Positions 35,100-43,290 of a stretch of 64,000 nt of DNA are shown here, piece after piece. The stretch comes from Lysobacter antibioticus (GTDB taxonomy: Bacteria > Pseudomonadota > Gammaproteobacteria > Xanthomonadales > Xanthomonadaceae), in assembly GCF_001442535.1 (NCBI RefSeq), contig NZ_CP013141.1, positions 3,573,198-3,637,197 of the forward strand. The letters are read 5' to 3'. The notes beneath the pieces are model-generated. The model saw nothing but the letters and a program-made list of their open reading frames with translations. It did no database searches and was not told where the DNA came from. The position numbers and the translations under genes were made by a program. Every line of letters begins with the position of its first letter. Position 1 is the first letter of the stretch.

Positions 35100-35719
35100 G
35101 GCGGCGTGACTTCGGATGCCATACTTATGCTGAAAAGATCATCCCGGAGACCTTCTTTGAACTCCATCGGATCGCCATATCCGTAGTCCGGATAGTTCTG
35201 CAACTTGGCCTCTTTCGGATAGCCACCACGCCAGTAGTAGATTGTCTTTCTCTTCGATTCACGGACCTCTTCGGCACTCAGACTCGCAATGAACCGAGTC
35301 TCGCCGTCAGCCCCCGTTGCTTTAAAGATGGCGGTGGCAACAACAGGCTTGAACTTGCAGACACCCTGGCCGAAATAGTCTCCATCGAGCAAGCCGTCAA
35401 GGGCAATTTCGCCCTTGTACGAGCCATCAGAAATCTTGGTAAGTACGACCGGCAAGATGATTGAAGTCGGCGTCGTTTGGACTCCCGAGGGTGACTCGGC
35501 CGGCGGAAGGCAATCCATGTTCATGATGTCGAACTGCATGGTCGCGTCTACGACCGCGAATGCACCAGGCGCCTTGTCCATAACCACAGCAATCTCACGG
35601 CGTTGCTTCGGGTCAGGATTTTTCTTGTACTCGGGCTTCTTGGCGCCGGAGTCACTGGAGCATGCGCTGGCCAGAAGAGCGGCCGCCAGACTTAGAACGA
35701 ATCGATATGAAGTTGGCAT
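35096..35719 (-). CDS. lipoprotein, probable immunity protein of the T4SS effector
   Basis: The 207-residue protein has a lipoprotein signal (SLAAALLASAC, lipid Cys20) and a Lys/Asp-rich linker before a beta-rich body with two Cys (MDCLPP, VCKFKP). It has no family motif I know. Its gene ends in an ATGA overlap with the XVIPCD effector, the position and exported lipoprotein type typical for immunity proteins (X-Tfi) that neutralise a phospholipase in the periplasm. The function is inferred from this context, not from sequence similarity. Confidence 0.7.
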   Translation of the reverse strand: MPTSYRFVLSLAAALLASACSSDSGAKKPEYKKNPDPKQRREIAVVMDKAPGAFAVVDATMQFDIMNMDCLPPAESPSGVQTTPTSIILPVVLTKISDGSYKGEIALDGLLDGDYFGQGVCKFKPVVATAIFKATGADGETRFIASLSAEEVRESKRKTIYYWRGGYPKEAKLQNYPDYGYGDPMEFKEGLRDDLFSISMASEVTPP

Positions 35720-36376
35720 GATCGTTTTCCAGACCGGATGGCGGCCTCATTTCTGTGAGTAAATCAGCCCATTTCAACGAGACGGGCAGCTGACGTTGAT
35801 GAGCCGGTGTGCGATTGTTCTAGGGATCTCGCAAGGAACTTCTCCTTGTGTCGACTCAATGCATCACGATTGTGGGTCTGGCTTCCGGGCCGTTCTGCAA
35901 TGTGCTTGGCAGTGTGGCCGATGAAGCATCGGTCGCGTGCGATCGAGCCTAGCAGCAGGCCGCTTGAGGCGGCTATAGGAAAAATCCGATCGGTTGTAGA
36001 CATCCGCTGCATGCGTGTAGACGAATGGCCACACTGGGGAGACTGGTCGGCGCAGCTTGGGGTGACGAGGCGAGATTGGTGGGGCTGGGTCGCGGCTTAC
36101 GCCGCTCTTACATTGGGCGGTGCTGAGGTTGCGGCGCGAAATTGAAGGTGCGCGGTCGCGGCTTGCGCCGCTCCTACCTAGGGCGGTGCAGAGGGCTACG
36201 GCGCGAAATTGTAGGTGCGTGGTCGCGGCTTGCGCCGCTCCTACCCTGGGCGGTGCCGGGGCTACGGCGCGAAGTTGAAGGTGCGCGGTCGCGGCTTGCG
36301 CCGCTCCTACCCGGGTGCATTGAGGCGACGCGACGAGGTCGAAGGCGTGCGGCACGAGGTGTGCCGCGGAGCACGC
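35720..36376. other. intergenic region carrying a tandem REP array
   Basis: Six hundred bases without a gene. The right half (36088-36312) is a four-copy tandem array of REP units. The left part to about 36060 is less GC-rich and marks the border between the accessory stretch and the signalling operon. Confidence 0.6.
36088..36312 (-). repeat. four-copy tandem array of a 66-67-base REP unit
   Basis: GGTCGCGGCTT cores start at 36088, 36154, 36221 and 36287, so the period is 66-67 bases. Each unit carries a REP palindrome followed by a spacer with GGCGGTGC and GCGCGAAATTG/GCGCGAAGTTG. All four copies are direct repeats, unlike the inverted pairs elsewhere in the window. The first copy is the most diverged (GCCGCTCTTAC). 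Confidence 0.85.
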
Positions 36377-37027
36377 TCAGTCGAGCAGGCCCTTGCGCAG
36401 CGCGTAGCGCACCAGTTCGGCGGTGTTGCGCACGTCGAGTTTGTCGAGCACGCGGGCGCGGTGGTTTTCGGCGGTCTTGGCGCTGATGTCGAGCTTGCGG
36501 GCGATCTCTTTGGTGGTCAGGCCTTCGGCGATCAGGTGGAACACTTCGCGTTCGCGCGGGGTCAGGCGGCCGTAAGGGTCTTCGACGGTGCGCTCGGGAT
36601 GGCGCATCTGTTCGGCCATGGCCTTGGCCGCCTGCGGGCCGAAATAGCTGCGGCCAGCGTGCAGGCTGCGCACGGCTGCGAGCAGTTCCGAAGCGGCGCT
36701 GTCTTTGACCAGGTAACCGGAAGCGCCGGCGCGCACCGCTTGCAGTACGTACTCATCTTCCTGGTGCATGGTCAGCACCAGCACGCGGGTGTCGGGCAGG
36801 GCTTCGCGCAAACGCCGCACGACTTCGATACCGTTCAGGCGCGGCATCGAAATGTCGGCGACGACGATGTCGGGACGAGTCGCGATGGCCTGGGTAACCG
36901 TCTCCAGGCCGTCGGACGCCTGGGCCACGACTTCGATCGCACCGTCGGCCTGCAACAGGCTGACGAGACTCTCGCGTACGAGAGTGTGGTCGTCTGCGAT
37001 CAGAACGCGGATAGTAAAACTCGCCAT
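36377..37027 (-). CDS. LuxR-type response regulator of the FHA/STK operon
   Basis: The 216-residue protein has a receiver domain (acidic ADDHT at 11-15, phospho-acceptor Asp58 in VVADISMP, Lys in LVKDSA) and a C-terminal LuxR/NarL helix-turn-helix (LTPREREVFHLIAEGLTTKEIARKL, about 153-177). It is the last gene of the four-gene operon: it starts 38 bases after the stop of the soluble histidine kinase. The output promoters are unknown; as in NarL/FixJ proteins it would bind DNA on phosphorylation. Confidence 0.93.
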   Translation of the reverse strand: MASFTIRVLIADDHTLVRESLVSLLQADGAIEVVAQASDGLETVTQAIATRPDIVVADISMPRLNGIEVVRRLREALPDTRVLVLTMHQEDEYVLQAVRAGASGYLVKDSAASELLAAVRSLHAGRSYFGPQAAKAMAEQMRHPERTVEDPYGRLTPREREVFHLIAEGLTTKEIARKLDISAKTAENHRARVLDKLDVRNTAELVRYALRKGLLD

Positions 37028-37065
37028 GCGGGCAAAGTGCGCGCCGGCTTCGCCGCCGTCAAGCC

Positions 37066-37812
37066 TCAGGCGTCGGCGACGGGCGGCAACGGCAGCACGG
37101 CGCGCAAGCGCGTGCCTTCGCCCGGCACGGAATGGATTTCGAGTTTTCCGTCGTACAGGCGCAAACGCTCGCGCATGCCGCCGAGGCCGCAACCGCCGGA
37201 CGCGGCAACCGCGTCGGGGTCGTAACCGCAACCGTCGTCGACGACTTGCAATTGCAGCAAGCCGCCGCGCGCGACGAGGCGCAAAAGCACACTTCGTGCC
37301 TGCGCATGTTTGGCGGCGTTATTGATCGCTTCCTGGGCGACGCGGAACAGCAGCGTCTGCAGATCGCCGTCGAGTGCGGGCAGCGCTTCGATCTCGATCG
37401 CCACGTCCATGCCGCTGGCTTCGCTCTGGCTGCGCGCCAACCAACGCAGCGCCGGCTCCAGGCCGAGGTCGTCGAGGATCGGCGGGCGCAGCAGGCGCGA
37501 GAGTTCGCGAGTGTCTTCAAGCGTGTCGGCGCACAGCGCGATCGCCGCCTCCAGGCGCGTACGTTGCTCCTCCGAGAGCCCGTCTGCGAGTTGAACCAGG
37601 CGGTGCTTGAGCGCGGTCAGGTTCTGGCCGATGCCGTCGTGCAGTTCGCGCGCGAGGCGGCGGCGCTCGTCTTCCTGCACCCGCCACACCGAGCGGCCGA
37701 GCCGACGGAACTCGCGTTCGTTGGCTTCCAGGCGTTGCAGCAGGCTGCGGTATTGATCGCGGATGCGATCCAGCGACAGTTCCTGTTCGGTGGGGGGAGC
37801 GGACCGGCTCAT
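37066..37812 (-). CDS. soluble NarX/DegS-type sensor histidine kinase
   Basis: A 248-residue kinase with no membrane segment. A coiled stretch (RDQYRSLLQRLEANEREFRRLGRS) leads to the HisKA_3 dimerisation box with His58 in ARELHDGIGQNL, then the ATPase core: VAQEAINNAAKHA (N box), DDGCGYD and GGCGLGGMRERL. Without its own sensor it must take input from a partner. Its start overlaps the stop of the Ser/Thr kinase gene by ATGA, and the response regulator follows, so signal flow kinase-to-kinase is likely. Confidence 0.93.
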   Translation of the reverse strand: MSRSAPPTEQELSLDRIRDQYRSLLQRLEANEREFRRLGRSVWRVQEDERRRLARELHDGIGQNLTALKHRLVQLADGLSEEQRTRLEAAIALCADTLEDTRELSRLLRPPILDDLGLEPALRWLARSQSEASGMDVAIEIEALPALDGDLQTLLFRVAQEAINNAAKHAQARSVLLRLVARGGLLQLQVVDDGCGYDPDAVAASGGCGLGGMRERLRLYDGKLEIHSVPGEGTRLRAVLPLPPVADA

Positions 37813-40800
37813 TGCGCCTCCTTGGCTGGCACGGGCTCGACGCGGTCGAAGCCGGCGCGCAGGGCTTGCGGCAATCCGTCGCGCAAGGTCTTCAATGCCG
37901 CATCGGCCTTGTTGCGTGCGCTGCGTTCGCCGGCGACGTCGCCGGCCGCCGCATAGGCGCTTGCGCCGAGCCGATGCAGCGCAACGGCACGATGAAAATC
38001 TCCGTCGCGCAAGCGCTGCACGGCCTCGCGGTAGTGACCCAGGGCCACGGTGGGATCGCGTGCGGCCAGGGCCTGCCGCATCGCCAGTTCCAGCCAGGCC
38101 AACCGCAGGCCGGCGTGGCCGAGGCTGGCGGTGGCACGGCCGAGCGAGGGATCGGCGCGTTCATTGCGGGCCTGTTCCAGTGCGATCTGCAGTTGCAACT
38201 GGCGCACGCCGGAGGCCTCGGCGAGTTGCCGGGCCTGACGCAAGGCGGGGCCGGCCTGGGCCGCGCGTTGCTCGCGTGCCGCCAACTGCGCTTGCAGCAG
38301 ATAAGCGATCGCGCGTTGTTCGCTGGACGCTTGTGCGAGCGGTTTGTCTTGCCCGTCGAGCAAACGCCGCGCCTCGGTCACGGCCTGCGCTTCCAACAGG
38401 GCTTGGACGCGCAGCAGGTCGACATCGACCTGGCCGCGCGCGTCTTCGCGCTGCCGGAACAACTCGCCGGCTTTGCGCGCCTGGTCGATCGCCGCAGCGT
38501 AATGGCCTTGCAGCAGTTCCAACTCGGCGAGGTTGCGGCGGCTCACCGCGACCTCTTCCAACATCTGCTGCTGTTCGGCGGCGTTCAAGGAATGCTGCAG
38601 CAGGCGGCGCGCCTCGTCCCACTGACCGCGCGCCGTCGCGAGCAGGCCGAGGTTCTGTTCGGTGCGGATGCGCCCGGTCTGTTCGCCGAGCGCGGCATAG
38701 GCCTCTGCCGCCTGCTGCCAGTACACCTGGGCGTCGTCGTAGGCGCCGAGCTGATAGTCGGCGAAGCCGATGTTGTTGAGCGCCTGGGCGGTGCCGTGCG
38801 GGTCGTCTACCTGGCGCCAGGCCTGCAAGGCGCGACGGAACGCGTCGAGCGCGCCGGGGTAGTCGCCGCGCTCCTCGGCCAGCAGGCCGAGTTCGTTCTC
38901 GACCGCGGCCAGGCCGGCACGATCGTCCAACTCGACATGCAGCGCACGCGCCTGCGCCAACGCGGCAGCGGCCTCGTCGAACTTGCCGGTGGTGGCGAGC
39001 ACGTTGGCGAGATTGCGCAAGCTGGTCGCCACGCCGCGGCGGTTGCCGAGCGCACGCCGCAGTTCCACCGCCTTGCGGTACTGCTCGGCGGCATCGGCCG
39101 ATTGGCCGAGACGGCCGTAGCCGACGCCGAGCGCGTTGACCGTTTCCGCTTCGCCGCCGAGGTTGCGGCTGCGCTTGAACAAGACCAGGGCGCGCACCAG
39201 GTAGTCGTCGACCGCGCGCCGCGCCTGCCCTTGCAGGATCGAGAACTTGCCGAGTTCGAACCACACCCGCGGGTCGTCGCCGTCGCGCTCGGCCAGACGC
39301 AGCAAGGCGGCCACCGCGGCCTTGAAGTCGCCGCCGGCACCGAGGCCGCGGGCGAGGTTGAGTTCGGCGTAGGTGTCGTCCGGGGTCTTGGCCAGCCACT
39401 CGCGCCAAGCCGCGACGGCCTTGGGCGGGTCGCCTTGCAGCAGGGCATGTTCGGCATCGAGCCGGCGCCGCAGGCGTTCGCCGATGCCGGCCACGGCCTG
39501 GCCGCGTTCGACCGCTTCGAAGGCGGCGTCCTGCTCGCCGATGGCGAGAGCGGCTTCGCCCTGGGCGAGCCAGGCTATGGCGTAGTCGGGTGCGGCGGCG
39601 GTGGCGAGGCCGAACTGGCTCAGCGCATCGCTCAATCGGCCTTGGCGACGCGCCAGCAGGCCGGCGCCATAGGCATCGAGCGCCTTGCCGGCATCGGGCA
39701 AGGCCAGGGCGATCGCCGACGGCAAGGCCAGCGCGCGCACGGTGTCCGGCGTCGCCGTCCAGGCCTGCAAGGCCGCGCTCGGGTCGGCGGCGAGCGGCCC
39801 GGCGAGGGTCTGCGCCGGGGCACCGGCGACACGCAGTTCGGCGTCGATGCGCCAGCGCCCGTCGCGCTCGATCAAGCGCGGCTGCAACACGCGCCGCGCC
39901 GCCGCGAGCCGGCTCAGGGCGGCGGTATCGGGTACCGCGTTGCCGGTCGGGTCGAGTTGCCGCAGTGCCTGCACGGTGCGCTCTTCGTCGACCACGGCGA
40001 CACCGGGCGATGCCGCGAGCGCATCGCGCAAATGCGCGCCCAAACCGAGCAGACGCGGCGCCAGCGCATCGTCGCCGGCATAGCGGATCGGCAAGACCAG
40101 CAAACGGTCCAGGGGCGCCGAGGCCACCTGCACCGGCGCGCTGTCGCGCTGCCACCACCAGGCGCCGGCACCGGCGAGCAAGGCCAGCGCAGCGGCCGCG
40201 GCCAGCCAGAGGGCGCGCGGGGAACGACCGCCTTCGCGATAGCCGTCGCGAGGCACCTCTTTGGCGTCGAGCGCGGCGATCACCGCGGCCGCGTCCTTGA
40301 AGCGGTGCGCCGGTTGCGGCCGCAGCAGTTTGTCGACCAGGCGCGCGATCCAGGCCGGCAGTTCGGCGCGCTGTACGGTCACCGGCGGCGGCGTGCGCAG
40401 CATGCGTTGCGCCAGCACCTCGCTAACGGTGCCGCCGGCGAACGGCAGCTTGCCGGTCAGCATTTCGTACAGGATCAGGCCGAGCGCATACAGATCGCTG
40501 CGCGCATCGAGCGCTTCGCCGCGCGCCTGCTCCGGCGACAGATAATCCGGCGTGCCGATCACCGCGCCGGACTGGGTCAGGCCGCTGCTCGCGAGCGAGC
40601 GCGCCACGCCGAAATCGCTGATGTAGGCATTGCCCTGCGCATCGAGCAGCACGTTGGCCGGCTTGAGGTCGCGATGCACCACGCCCTTGGCGTGCGCGGC
40701 GGCGAGGCCTTCGGCGAGCTGACGGGCGATGCGCAGAGCGCTGTCGACGGCGAACGGCCCGTCGCGATCGAGCCGGCGGTCGAGCGATTCGCCGTCGACG

Positions 40801-41132
40801 AAATCCATGCTGATCAACCAACGGCCTTCGTGCTGCGCCAGGTCGTGGATGCGCACGACGTGGGCGCTGGACACTTGCCGCGCCAGCAACAGTTCCTGGC
40901 GGAAGCGCTCGAACGCATCCGGGCGGTGCATCAGTTCCGGACGCAGCAGTTTCAGCGCGACCTGGATGTCCAGGGCCAGGTCGGTGGCGCGATAGACCAC
41001 GCCCATGCCGCCGACCCCGAGCATCGATTCGATGCGGAAGCGCCCGGCCAGCACGCTGCCCGGCGCCAGATCGGCGTGCTGATAGAGACCGGTGGCGGTC
41101 GCGTCGTGCCCGGTACCGCCCGAAGCGCTCAT
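37809..41132 (-). CDS. membrane Ser/Thr protein kinase with TPR repeats
   Basis: The product (1107 residues from ATG 41132) has a Hanks-type kinase domain (Lys61 in VALKLLRPE, HRDLKPAN with Asp155, DFG at 173-175, GTPDYLSPEQARG), one transmembrane helix at about 308-330 (LWLAAAAALALLAGAGAWWW), and a long TPR-rich periplasmic or cytoplasmic region (for example EQYRKAVELRRALGN and ALNNIGFADYQLGAYD). Eukaryotic-type kinases with TPRs bind partner proteins. The long reverse-strand open frame in the same region is its shadow. It is the second gene of the operon and overlaps its neighbours by ATGA on both sides. Confidence 0.92.
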   Translation of the reverse strand: MSASGGTGHDATATGLYQHADLAPGSVLAGRFRIESMLGVGGMGVVYRATDLALDIQVALKLLRPELMHRPDAFERFRQELLLARQVSSAHVVRIHDLAQHEGRWLISMDFVDGESLDRRLDRDGPFAVDSALRIARQLAEGLAAAHAKGVVHRDLKPANVLLDAQGNAYISDFGVARSLASSGLTQSGAVIGTPDYLSPEQARGEALDARSDLYALGLILYEMLTGKLPFAGGTVSEVLAQRMLRTPPPVTVQRAELPAWIARLVDKLLRPQPAHRFKDAAAVIAALDAKEVPRDGYREGGRSPRALWLAAAAALALLAGAGAWWWQRDSAPVQVASAPLDRLLVLPIRYAGDDALAPRLLGLGAHLRDALAASPGVAVVDEERTVQALRQLDPTGNAVPDTAALSRLAAARRVLQPRLIERDGRWRIDAELRVAGAPAQTLAGPLAADPSAALQAWTATPDTVRALALPSAIALALPDAGKALDAYGAGLLARRQGRLSDALSQFGLATAAAPDYAIAWLAQGEAALAIGEQDAAFEAVERGQAVAGIGERLRRRLDAEHALLQGDPPKAVAAWREWLAKTPDDTYAELNLARGLGAGGDFKAAVAALLRLAERDGDDPRVWFELGKFSILQGQARRAVDDYLVRALVLFKRSRNLGGEAETVNALGVGYGRLGQSADAAEQYRKAVELRRALGNRRGVATSLRNLANVLATTGKFDEAAAALAQARALHVELDDRAGLAAVENELGLLAEERGDYPGALDAFRRALQAWRQVDDPHGTAQALNNIGFADYQLGAYDDAQVYWQQAAEAYAALGEQTGRIRTEQNLGLLATARGQWDEARRLLQHSLNAAEQQQMLEEVAVSRRNLAELELLQGHYAAAIDQARKAGELFRQREDARGQVDVDLLRVQALLEAQAVTEARRLLDGQDKPLAQASSEQRAIAYLLQAQLAAREQRAAQAGPALRQARQLAEASGVRQLQLQIALEQARNERADPSLGRATASLGHAGLRLAWLELAMRQALAARDPTVALGHYREAVQRLRDGDFHRAVALHRLGASAYAAAGDVAGERSARNKADAALKTLRDGLPQALRAGFDRVEPVPAKEAQ

Positions 41133-42019
41133 CCCGCCTCCCCGAACTGGGCGGCGACGATGCGCTCCCACTGCGGCGCAGCCGGCTGGGCATCGAGCCA
41201 TTCGCTGGTGCGGCGCACGGCGATCCATACCGCCGCGCCTTCGGCGAAGGCCTCGAGCAACTCCAGGTCGAGGGTGGTGATCGCCGGCCCCGGGCGCACG
41301 CGATCGGCGTACAGCACACCAAGCGTTTGTTCGCCGTCGAGCAGCGGCAGGCATACCAGGGTGTTGATTCCGGCCGCGACCACCGAGGCGCGCGTCGCCA
41401 ACCAGGCTTCGCTGCGGACGTCGTTGGCGACCACCGCGCGGCGCTGTTGCAAGGCTTTGCGCACCGCGCCGACGCTGCCGGAGAACTCGCGCGCACCGAG
41501 CCGACCCGGGTCGAGCGCCAGACTGCTGTGCACCTTATAACCGTCGCCGTCGCCGGCTTCGAACAAGACGAAACCGCGCTCGCATTGGGCCAGGTCCAAC
41601 ACCGCGCGCAGACTGCCGTCGAGCAGGTCGTCGAGCCGGGTCAGGCCTTGCAGCCGCATCGTATGCGCGGTGGCCGCGGCGCGCCGCAACGACTGGCCCT
41701 GTTCGCCGGCGGCGATCTCGGCGGCGCCGAGCGGCGCGAACTCGCAATGGACGTCGCCGAAGCGCAGCCAATACGGCTCGGTCATGACCAGCTCGTCGAC
41801 CGCGAGACCGTCGGCGAAGCTGCCGTTCTTGCTGCCGAGGTCGCGCAGGCGCCAGCCGTCGGCTTCGCCGCGCAGCTCGGCGTGCCGGCGCGAGATCGAA
41901 GGGTGCGCGATGACCAGGTCGCAATCGGGCGCACGGCCGATGCTCAACGCATCGCCCGGTCGCAATGACCGGACGACCGCAGCGTGATCTGGCGGATAGG
42001 CGATCAGGCGCGCCTGCAT
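41129..42019 (-). CDS. FHA-GAF signalling protein
   Basis: The 296-residue protein starts with an FHA domain, residues about 22-95, with SIGRAPDCDLVI, HPSISRRHAEL and DLGSKNGSF, which binds phospho-threonine. A GAF-like domain follows from about 125 to 275 (DLAQCERGFVLFEAGDG, VCLPLLDGEQTLGVLYADR), a possible ligand or cofactor sensor. FHA proteins next to Hanks kinases are usual substrates or adaptors. It is the first gene of the operon; its stop overlaps the kinase start by ATGA. Confidence 0.9.
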   Translation of the reverse strand: MQARLIAYPPDHAAVVRSLRPGDALSIGRAPDCDLVIAHPSISRRHAELRGEADGWRLRDLGSKNGSFADGLAVDELVMTEPYWLRFGDVHCEFAPLGAAEIAAGEQGQSLRRAAATAHTMRLQGLTRLDDLLDGSLRAVLDLAQCERGFVLFEAGDGDGYKVHSSLALDPGRLGAREFSGSVGAVRKALQQRRAVVANDVRSEAWLATRASVVAAGINTLVCLPLLDGEQTLGVLYADRVRPGPAITTLDLELLEAFAEGAAVWIAVRRTSEWLDAQPAAPQWERIVAAQFGEAG

Positions 42020-42097
42020 CGGCTCATCTTAGCGTCGCCGATGCAGGAAAGGCAGGCGCGACGGCGCAAAGCGCAAGCCGCCGATGACGCGGTGTGC

Positions 42098-42937
42098 TTA
42101 TTGGCCGAAGTCGCGCAGGTAGGCGACGCTGAACTTCAGCGTCGCGGCCCCCGCGATCAGTTCGCCGGCGTGGTTGTCGAGGTCGCGGGCGGCGCGCCAC
42201 TGATCGGCGAGCGGACTGCCGGCGCGCGCGACGGCGCGGGCACGGAACGCATCCAGCGCCGCGATCGCATCGGCGTACTCGGCCGCGGCAACGGCGGTGG
42301 CGACGGTGTCCAGCCAGGCATCGAACGCCGCCTGCTCGGCCACGGGCAATTGATCGACGCGGGCGCGCAGCCAGGAAATCTTCTGGGCGATCACGCTGCC
42401 GGTGGCGCGCAGGTCCGACAGCACCAGGAACTGCGAGAAACCGCCGGTGGTGCCGCGCGCGCGCACGCTGCCCGGGGCGATTTCATCGGAGATGTCGCGG
42501 AAGTTGCCGCCCAGCGAGGCCTTGAACAGGCGGTAGGAACTGCCCGCGCTGTAGCTCAGCGCGTGGGTGTGCACTTCGACGCGCACGCCGCGACGAAAGC
42601 TGAGCCCGCCGAGCGCCGGCGGCTCGATGGTGATCAGCAGCGGAAAGGCGGGATCGAGCGGAGTCAGGCCGAGGCTAGGCAGGCGCGCGAGCAGGGCGCT
42701 GTCGGTAAGGCTGACCAGCTGGGCGCTGACCCCCAGGCTGGACGCCTGCAGGCCGCTGGCGTCGTCGAAGGTCAGGGTGAGATCGGCGACCGGCTGCGCG
42801 GGATCGCCGACCACGATCGTGGCGGTGTTGCCGGAAGCGTTGACGGTGACCGGCAGTGATTGCGCCGATGCGACGGCGCTGGACACGAACAGGGCGGCGG
42901 CTGCCAGCAGCCTCGACGCCAACGCCAACTTCCCCAT
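42098..42937 (-). CDS. exported protein of unknown function
   Basis: A 279-residue protein with a signal peptide (LLAAAALFVSSAVASA, cleavage near residue 26). The first half is beta-rich (VTVNASGNTATIVVGD, ADLTLTFDDASGL) with PALGGLSFRRGVRVEVHTHAL, while the second half is helical (ISWLRARVDQLPVAEQAAFDAWLDTVATA). This pattern occurs in uncharacterised xanthomonad secreted proteins (I believe DUF6689, unconfirmed). It lies between the signalling operon and the S8 protease and may be a single unit. No catalytic motif is evident. Confidence 0.75.
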   Translation of the reverse strand: MGKLALASRLLAAAALFVSSAVASAQSLPVTVNASGNTATIVVGDPAQPVADLTLTFDDASGLQASSLGVSAQLVSLTDSALLARLPSLGLTPLDPAFPLLITIEPPALGGLSFRRGVRVEVHTHALSYSAGSSYRLFKASLGGNFRDISDEIAPGSVRARGTTGGFSQFLVLSDLRATGSVIAQKISWLRARVDQLPVAEQAAFDAWLDTVATAVAAAEYADAIAALDAFRARAVARAGSPLADQWRAARDLDNHAGELIAGAATLKFSVAYLRDFGQ

Positions 42938-43290
42938 CGCTTACTCCGGCGTACGACCACGCGGAGAGGCAGGCTAAACCGAAATGTGACGTGTGTCTCT
43001 AGGGGATTTCCCTCAGCGCCCTCTCGGGGAAGCTGACTGGGGGTTTTCCGGGCTTGCCGCTGAAGGAACTCCCGGATGCCCCGACCGCCGCGGCCGGTTC
43101 ATGTTCGGCCGACACGGTCACCGACTCTCGGATGGAAGGGCGGCAGGCACGGCGGCACCCGCCGCGCCCGCCGTCGCCTGAGGGTTTCTCCCCAGCCGGG
43201 TTAGGGGGAAGTCCCGATGCGATCGCCCCGGGCGGCTGCGAATACTCCGGACACGCCTCACGTCCTGGGCGTTTCCGGAGCCATTCGACC
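42938..43290. other. upstream region of the S8 protease with paired G-tract motifs
   Basis: These 353 bases between divergent genes hold two related near-palindromes: CTAGGGGATTTCCCTC at 43000-43015 and TTAGGGGGAAGTCCCGA at 43201-43217. No gene or known riboswitch is recognised; the GEMM-type consensus does not match. Confidence 0.5.

Noticed and set aside
37812..41540. 1242-codon open frame on the plus strand
   Set aside because: It lies opposite the Ser/Thr kinase gene, has no family motif, and is a shadow due to high GC3; the minus-strand kinase has clear Hanks motifs.
42938..43290. Possible c-di-GMP (GEMM) riboswitch before the S8 protease
   Set aside because: The conserved GEMM core and tetraloop-receptor elements are not seen; only G-tract near-palindromes are present.
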